Shown here: positions 40,043 to 44,224 of the stretch, piece after piece | Layout of the letters: every line of letters begins with the position of its first letter | How positions within the stretch are numbered: the first letter of the stretch is position 1 | Notes under the pieces: generated by a model | What the model was told of the DNA's origin: nothing | Databases searched by the model: none | What the model saw: the letters and a program-made list of their open reading frames with translations, nothing else | Origin: UBA5232 sp035370405 | Lineage (GTDB): Bacteria > Patescibacteriota > Dojkabacteria > SC72 | Direction of reading: 5' to 3' | DNA length: 44,224 bases | Assembly: GCA_035370405.1 (NCBI GenBank) | Contig: DAOOVT010000007.1 | Coordinates: 1 to 44,224 of the forward strand | Made by a program: the position numbers and the translations under genes

Positions 40043-41566
40043 ATGGAAACTATAATAGCATCGATTATCGGTGGTATCGTTGGCATTGGTGGAACTTTTG
40101 CCCTTCTGAAATATGTATTGAAATGGGTAAATATTGAAGATATACCCGAAGAAGCAATTGAATCTGCAGCAAAGAAGATGATGAGCAAAAAGTTTGAAGA
40201 TGCCGAAGAGGAGATATCTGAATTAAGAGAGCGAGAAGAAAAAAGATTAAAGGAAATCAGGAAAGAAAATGCTGAACATGAAGAAATTCTAGTTGAAAGA
40301 GAGAAATCTTTAAACAAAAGATCAAAAATACTTGATGATAAAAGTGAGGAATTGGCTAGTAAGGAGAAAGAGCTTAAAGCCCTAAGTGAAAAGATAGAGG
40401 AAATGAGAACATCACTTAAAACGGAGTTGGAAAAGTTGTCTGGGTTATCGCGGGAAGAAGCGACTGAAAAGTTAAAAGCAGAGATAGATGAGGATTTGAA
40501 AGGATATGAGGCTCAAAAAATAAGACAGGCTGAGAAGAATATAGAAGCTGTAGCTGATGAAAAAGCACAAAAAATACTCGTAGAGTCAATGCAAAGGGTT
40601 GTTACTGATTATGTAGGAGAAACAACTACTAAAGTTATTAAGGTTGATGATGAAAAAGTTAAGGGAAGAATAATTGGAAAAGAGGGAAGAAATATACGAT
40701 CGTTTGAACAATTAACAGGTGTAGATGTAATCGTAGATGAATCTCCAAATGCAATAGCATTGTCCTCTTTTGATCCCCTGAGGAGAGAAATCGCATATGT
40801 AGCTATGAATAAATTAATAGCAGATGGAAGGATCCATCCTAGTTCAATAGAGGAGGCTGTGAGGAAAGCGAAAAATGATATTTCTCAGGAAATAAAGAAA
40901 AATGGACAAATACTTGCTGATGAGGCTGGTTGGCCTGATATGGATGTAGGACTTATGAAATTAGTCGGAAAGATGAAGTACAGAAGTAGCTATGGGCAAT
41001 CCCTTATGTCTCACACAATAGAAGTTATTAGGATAGCTGAGGTTCTTTCAACAGAACTGGGGACAGATACTGCACTTGTAAAAAAGGCTGCACTTTTGCA
41101 TGATGTTGGAAAGGTTCTTACTCATAAAGTAGATAGCCCTCATCATCATATATCAGGGCAGATAGCTAGAAAGTATATGCTTGATGATAAACTTGTAAAT
41201 GCAATAGAAGCACACCATTTAGATATTGAGCCGCAAAGTCCAGAGGCAGTGATTGTATATTTGGCAGATGCAATTTCTGGTTCTAGACCCGGAGCTAGGA
41301 AGGATAGTTATGAGCAGTATATACAAAGGATAGAAGGAATTGAGAATGCAGCAAAAGAAATAGGTGGAGATAAAATAGATGAGGTCTTTGCAATTAAAGC
41401 TGGAAGAGAAGTAAGGATTGTAGTTAAGCCAAATTTAGTTTCTGATGATGAGGCTGTAGTTATGGCAAAGGATATAGCCAGAGAGATTGAGAAAAAGCTT
41501 AATTATCCTGGTAATGTAGAAGTTACTGTAATTAGAGAAACTAGAGCTGTTGAGGTCGCAAAATAG
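40043..41566 (+). CDS. rny: ribonuclease Y
   Basis: 507 residues, the family length. It is a membrane-bound endoribonuclease that starts mRNA decay. An N-terminal transmembrane helix (about 3-25) is followed by a long coiled coil (about 40-170, Glu/Lys-rich), a KH domain with GRIIGKEGRNIRSFEQLTGVDVIVDESP (in part), and an HD domain with LLHDVGK and the later AHHLDIEP metal-binding stretch. It is likely the main decay endonuclease for the transcripts here. The intergenic region upstream (218 bases) holds short competing hairpins. It ends with a run of T, followed by a strong inverted repeat. Confidence 0.95.
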   Translation: METIIASIIGGIVGIGGTFALLKYVLKWVNIEDIPEEAIESAAKKMMSKKFEDAEEEISELREREEKRLKEIRKENAEHEEILVEREKSLNKRSKILDDKSEELASKEKELKALSEKIEEMRTSLKTELEKLSGLSREEATEKLKAEIDEDLKGYEAQKIRQAEKNIEAVADEKAQKILVESMQRVVTDYVGETTTKVIKVDDEKVKGRIIGKEGRNIRSFEQLTGVDVIVDESPNAIALSSFDPLRREIAYVAMNKLIADGRIHPSSIEEAVRKAKNDISQEIKKNGQILADEAGWPDMDVGLMKLVGKMKYRSSYGQSLMSHTIEVIRIAEVLSTELGTDTALVKKAALLHDVGKVLTHKVDSPHHHISGQIARKYMLDDKLVNAIEAHHLDIEPQSPEAVIVYLADAISGSRPGARKDSYEQYIQRIEGIENAAKEIGGDKIDEVFAIKAGREVRIVVKPNLVSDDEAVVMAKDIAREIEKKLNYPGNVEVTVIRETRAVEVAK

Positions 41567-41603
41567 GTTTTTTTTATTGTCTTCTAGTAATTTATGCTAT
41601 AGG

Positions 41604-41627
41604 GAGAGTACTCAAATGAGTACTCTC
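41604..41627 (+). terminator. inverted repeat after rny, probable terminator
   Basis: GAGAGTACTCA (41604-41614) pairs perfectly with TGAGTACTCTC (41617-41627) across a two-base gap, an almost complete palindrome. A T-rich stretch with interruptions (GTGTTTTGTCTTT) follows. Its symmetry also allows use as a protein-binding site. Confidence 0.6.
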
Positions 41628-41841
41628 TGTGTTTTGTCTTTAAGAAAATCATTTGTGTTAAGGTTTTTTGTATCCTACATAGAAATTGCCAAAAAATTGT
41701 GTATTGTAGGGATTAATGATATATCTGACTATATAATCCTAATCCTCTCTTTATGTATTTGAACATTAAACATACCCAAATGTCCTTTTGTGTTAAAGCT
41801 TTTCTTAATTATATATACATAACCTATAATATTATGCCATC

Positions 41842-41870
41842 TTGACGATTCCTTTAGTTTTTCATATTTT
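41842..41870 (+). promoter_or_regulatory. candidate distal promoter of the HU gene
   Basis: A -35 TTGACG (41842-41847), a 17-base spacer and a -10 TATTTT (41865-41870). The predicted leader to the HU ATG is about 70 bases. Confidence 0.5.
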
Positions 41871-41910
41871 ATGAGTGGATATACTTAAAATCTCTCTATT
41901 AAAAGAATTT

Positions 41911-41919
41911 TGGTATATA
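41911..41919 (+). promoter_or_regulatory. candidate proximal extended -10 of the HU gene
   Basis: TGGTATATA is an extended -10-like sequence. The predicted start near 41926 would leave a leader of about 22 bases that still contains the Shine-Dalgarno sequence. No -35 match was found. Confidence 0.4.
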
Positions 41920-41928
41920 TCACTAAAG

Positions 41929-41936
41929 AAAGGAGG
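41929..41936 (+). promoter_or_regulatory. strong Shine-Dalgarno sequence of the HU gene
   Basis: AAAGGAGG, a perfect match, lies 11 bases before the ATG at 41948. It is the second of two consensus sites in the window, the other being at infA, and both have long spacers. Confidence 0.7.
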
Positions 41937-41947
41937 TTATACACAAA

Positions 41948-42217
41948 ATGTTAAAGAAAGATTTAGTAGATAAGATTGCATCAGTAGGTCTAACGAAGAA
42001 ACAAGCTGCCGCAGCTTTAGATGCAACTCTAGAGGCAATTGCAGATTCATTGAAGAGTGGTGAGCCTGTACTCTTGACAGGATTCGGAAAATTTGAAGTC
42101 AGGACAAGGGCTGCAAGAACGGGAATAAATCCTAAGACTCTTGAAAAAATCAAGCTTCCAGCAACAAAGGTTCCTGCATTTAAGGCAGGTAAAGCTTTGA
42201 GAGCTGTTGTTAAGTAA
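41948..42217 (+). CDS. hup: HU-family DNA-binding protein
   Basis: 89 residues, the normal size. Signatures are KKDLVDKIASVGLTKKQAAAALDA (in part), the family motif GFGKFEVRTRAARTGINPKT, and KVPAFKAGKALRAVVK at the end. HU compacts and bends DNA as a dimer. The Pro at the tip of the beta arm (GINPKT, usually GRNPxT) is kept. Strong initiation signals and a strong terminator suggest a high-level single-gene transcript, which fits an abundant nucleoid protein. Confidence 0.95.
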   Translation: MLKKDLVDKIASVGLTKKQAAAALDATLEAIADSLKSGEPVLLTGFGKFEVRTRAARTGINPKTLEKIKLPATKVPAFKAGKALRAVVK

Positions 42218-42254
42218 TTGCCGGTATTTCTTTGTAGATAAAGAAATTAAAAGG

Positions 42255-42286
42255 AAAAGGACTCGCTGGAGTCCTTTTCTGTTTTT
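42255..42286 (+). terminator. rho-independent terminator of the HU gene
   Basis: AAAAGGACTC (42255-42264) pairs with GAGTCCTTTT (42269-42278) across a GCTG loop, a perfect 10-bp stem, followed by CTGTTTTT. Confidence 0.88.
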
Positions 42287-42349
42287 GATACATATACTTA
42301 GTACTATCTTGCATAGAAGCCTTTCATATCATAAACTGTAAAGGATACA

Positions 42350-43765
42350 ATGATAAAAAATTGTCTTGTTCCAAATAAAAATAACTCATACAAAGCGTAC
42401 TTGCTTAGAAAGACTGCAGTAGTCATATACTCGATTATATTACTACTAGTAAATACTTTTGGAGGTGTGTTTGGTATAGAACAAGCTCAGGCGAGTACAA
42501 TAACCCCAGAAAACATTGTTGCCCTGACAAATGCGGAAAGAGCTAACCTAGGCCTTTCTACTCTATCATACAATGCCCAACTTTCATCAGCAGCTCTTGC
42601 CAAAGCGAATGATATGTTTGAAAAGCAGTATTGGGATCACTTTGGGCCAAATGGAGAAACACCTTGGCAATTCATACGTGGAGCAGGATATTCATATGTA
42701 TATGCTGGAGAAAATCTAGCTAAAGGGTTTAAGACATCTGAAAGTGTAGTAGAAGCTTGGATGGCAAGTCCAACACATAGAGCAAATATAGTGAATAGTA
42801 ATTACAGGGATATTGGAGTAGCTGTTGTAGAGGGAATTCTGCTAGGTAAACAAACAGTACTTGTTGTCCAAATGTTTGGAACACTGCCTGGGCAAGTAGA
42901 GAGTGCAACAATAACAAATTCTCAAACACCAGCAGTTACTAAAACTGAAACTGTTACAAATACCTCCGTAGTTACTCAAGAGATAGAAACAAAAAATAAT
43001 ATTGAGCAACAAATAAAAAGTATAAGCATCAGTATTCCTGTCAATGGAGAAACATACAGTGATCCTAAATTAAAAGTTGCAGGAAATGTTGAAAATGTTC
43101 AAGGTGAATATGGAGTTGAAGTAGTTGAAAATGGAGAGGTAGTGGCTGATACAACCTCTACAACTTCATATTGGAATGCATCTAAAGCGTCAGATTGGTC
43201 TGATGGATCTCACACAATAACAGCTGGTATCAAGGGAACTAATGTTATCTCATCTCCAGTTTCTTTTAACATTGACTCTGTAGCTCCACAAATAGATGTA
43301 GATTCTTTAAAAGTACGTGAGGAGGGAGATTCATATGTACTTTCCTTTACAATATCAGAAACTCCACAGTCTGTTGAAGTAGTCTCTGGTTCAAAAATAA
43401 TTCCTGCAGACGATATAGATGGTGGGAGGGTTGAGGTGAAGTTGGCAAGAGATGATATTGCTGATTCTGTGATAATTAGGCTATCTGACAAATACCAAAA
43501 TGATTCAGAGCTTAATATCTCAGATTATTTTAGCAATGAAAATAGTCAGAAAAAAACTTTAACTCCAATAGTATCGTTAACAGTAGGTAATTTAATTAGT
43601 ATAGGTATAGTTGGTCTTGTATTTGTTCTTTTGTGTATAGAAATTTTTGAATATATTAAAAAAGGTATGTTAAAGGATGCAGTAGGAGATATTTTAACTG
43701 TAGGAATATGGTGGACAATACTTGCTGTTGCAATATTTTCTGGTTTCTCAGGTAATCTTAATTAA
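42350..43765 (+). CDS. CAP/SCP-domain surface protein
   Basis: 471 residues with a signal sequence or anchor (about 20-48, ending QAQAST). A CAP domain (about 50-180) follows with NAERANLGLSTLSYNAQLSSAAL (in part), DMFEKQYWDHFGPNGETPWQF, YAGENLAKGF and WMASPTHRANIVNSNYRDIGVAVVEG (in part). The His and Glu of the CAP cavity are present (H in DHFGP, E in GENLA, H in PTHR). Then come a Ser/Thr linker, an Ig/Big-like domain (about 225-320, SISIPVNGETYSDPKLKVAG) and two C-terminal transmembrane helices. The domain matches the YkwD-type CAP family of bacteria, whose role is unsettled. AAAGGA lies five bases before the ATG. Confidence 0.8.
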   Translation: MIKNCLVPNKNNSYKAYLLRKTAVVIYSIILLLVNTFGGVFGIEQAQASTITPENIVALTNAERANLGLSTLSYNAQLSSAALAKANDMFEKQYWDHFGPNGETPWQFIRGAGYSYVYAGENLAKGFKTSESVVEAWMASPTHRANIVNSNYRDIGVAVVEGILLGKQTVLVVQMFGTLPGQVESATITNSQTPAVTKTETVTNTSVVTQEIETKNNIEQQIKSISISIPVNGETYSDPKLKVAGNVENVQGEYGVEVVENGEVVADTTSTTSYWNASKASDWSDGSHTITAGIKGTNVISSPVSFNIDSVAPQIDVDSLKVREEGDSYVLSFTISETPQSVEVVSGSKIIPADDIDGGRVEVKLARDDIADSVIIRLSDKYQNDSELNISDYFSNENSQKKTLTPIVSLTVGNLISIGIVGLVFVLLCIEIFEYIKKGMLKDAVGDILTVGIWWTILAVAIFSGFSGNLN

Positions 43766-43773
43766 GAAGGTGA

Positions 43774-44224
43774 ATGATTAATAGTAAGAAAAAAGCCAAA
43801 AATGAAATATTTTTAGGTATCCTTCTATTTCTAGTTACTGAAGTTTTTAATTATTTTGTTCTTAAAACTTCTCTCAAATATCTGCTTTTAATAGGTATAC
43901 TTGGTATTGTAGTTTTAGAATTTCTGATAGTAAGAATATTTAAGCTTTATTCACAAAAGAAAGTATCTAAATATAGCGATGTTGTAATGAAAATCTCTCT
44001 TAAGAGGAGATTCTTTCAATATTTCATACTTCCCTTTGTTTTCTATGTATCTCTTTTGTTCTTTCTATATTTCAATAGGAATCAAATGCTTGGTCATCTA
44101 GTATTAATTATATCCATTGGGTTTCTACTAGTGGCTTGTATAAATATGAAGAATTCATTGCAAAAACATTATTCAATAGCATTAGCTACTAGAACAATAT
44201 ATGATTTCATATGTATAACCGCGC
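43774..44224 (+). CDS. N-terminal fragment of a polytopic membrane protein (3' end outside window)
   Basis: An ATG at 43774, preceded by AAGGTG, opens a frame that runs off the right edge (150 codons seen). The sequence is mostly hydrophobic with at least four transmembrane helices: about residues 12-30, 35-55, 85-100 and 107-123. Lys/Arg-rich loops lie between them (for example SKKKAKNE at the start and KISLKRRF). It starts eight bases after the CAP-domain gene, so the two are likely co-transcribed. No family was recognised. Confidence 0.65.
   Translation, partial: MINSKKKAKNEIFLGILLFLVTEVFNYFVLKTSLKYLLLIGILGIVVLEFLIVRIFKLYSQKKVSKYSDVVMKISLKRRFFQYFILPFVFYVSLLFFLYFNRNQMLGHLVLIISIGFLLVACINMKNSLQKHYSIALATRTIYDFICITA

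Larger units (their letters stand above)
41567..41947 (+). other. 381-base intergenic region between rny and the HU gene
   Basis: Very AT-rich. It contains a hairpin after rny (41604-41627), two candidate promoters for the HU gene (41842-41870 and 41911-41919) and a strong Shine-Dalgarno sequence at its end. The stretch 41640-41830 shows no gene, tRNA or clear structure. A 70-codon frame that begins inside rny and runs to 41762 has no family match and is not called. Confidence 0.6.

Noticed and set aside
41550..41762. A 70-codon frame that starts inside rny and runs into the intergenic region
   Set aside because: It crosses the terminator-like hairpin, has no Shine-Dalgarno site or family match, and starts in another frame of rny.
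1..44224. tRNA genes and CRISPR arrays
   Set aside because: No T-loop GTTCRANNC in a cloverleaf context and no regularly spaced repeats were found by reading both strands; a covariance-model scan was not possible.

Overview
The window comes from an AT-rich, streamlined bacterial genome, most likely a member of the Candidate Phyla Radiation (Patescibacteria). The signs are a compact S10-spc-alpha ribosomal cluster with no L30 gene (rpmD) at its usual place, many small membrane-anchored proteins without recognisable families, very short intergenic regions, and ribosomal genes that almost all lack a Shine-Dalgarno sequence. A 100-base run of N inside a helicase gene marks a scaffolded draft assembly. 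The exact phylum cannot be fixed from the sequence alone.

Layout. 1-10309 is a same-strand cluster of envelope proteins: a truncated surface protein, a small coiled-coil membrane protein, a fibronectin type III protein, a secreted Cys-containing protein, a polytopic VirB6/TrbL-like protein, an 867-residue protein ending in an M23 peptidase-like domain, a membrane-anchored unknown and a PGRP/amidase-like protein with an SH3 domain. It looks like part of an envelope-spanning, type IV secretion-like apparatus with wall-modifying parts. 10322-12483 is a UvrD/PcrA helicase interrupted by an assembly gap. 12488-13432 (minus) is an Rpf-like wall hydrolase. 13691-14197 is a REP-associated (Y1) transposase with nearby repeats. 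14207-15676 is a TPR protein.

15726-34051 is the translation block: fusA, tuf, then rpsJ-rplC-rplD-rplW-rplB-rpsS-rplV-rpsC-rplP-rpsQ-rplN-rplX-rplE-rpsN-rpsH-rplF-rplR-rpsE-rplO-secY-adk-infA-rpmJ-rpsM-rpsK-rpsD-rpoA-rplQ-rplM-rpsI. rpmC (L29), rpmD (L30) and map are missing from their usual places. rnpB (RNase P RNA) follows at 34073-34372. Then come a membrane-anchored beta-propeller-like protein, fmt (minus), queA-tgt, a thioredoxin-like protein, rny (RNase Y), an HU protein, a CAP-domain surface protein and a truncated membrane protein.

The most striking observation is that both EF-G and EF-Tu have altered guanine-recognition loops. The G4 motif NKxD has lost its Asp (NKIN in EF-G, NTFG in EF-Tu), and in both proteins the Ser of the G5 motif has become Asp. 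The same two contacting positions have changed in two paralogous GTPases, which suggests coordinated remodelling of how the translation factors recognise their nucleotide. Other notable points are a 37-bp exact copy of the rnpB 3' end that brackets a single-gene insertion, a divergent fmt/queA promoter pair that appears to produce leaderless mRNAs, and a canonical promoter exactly where rpmC should be.
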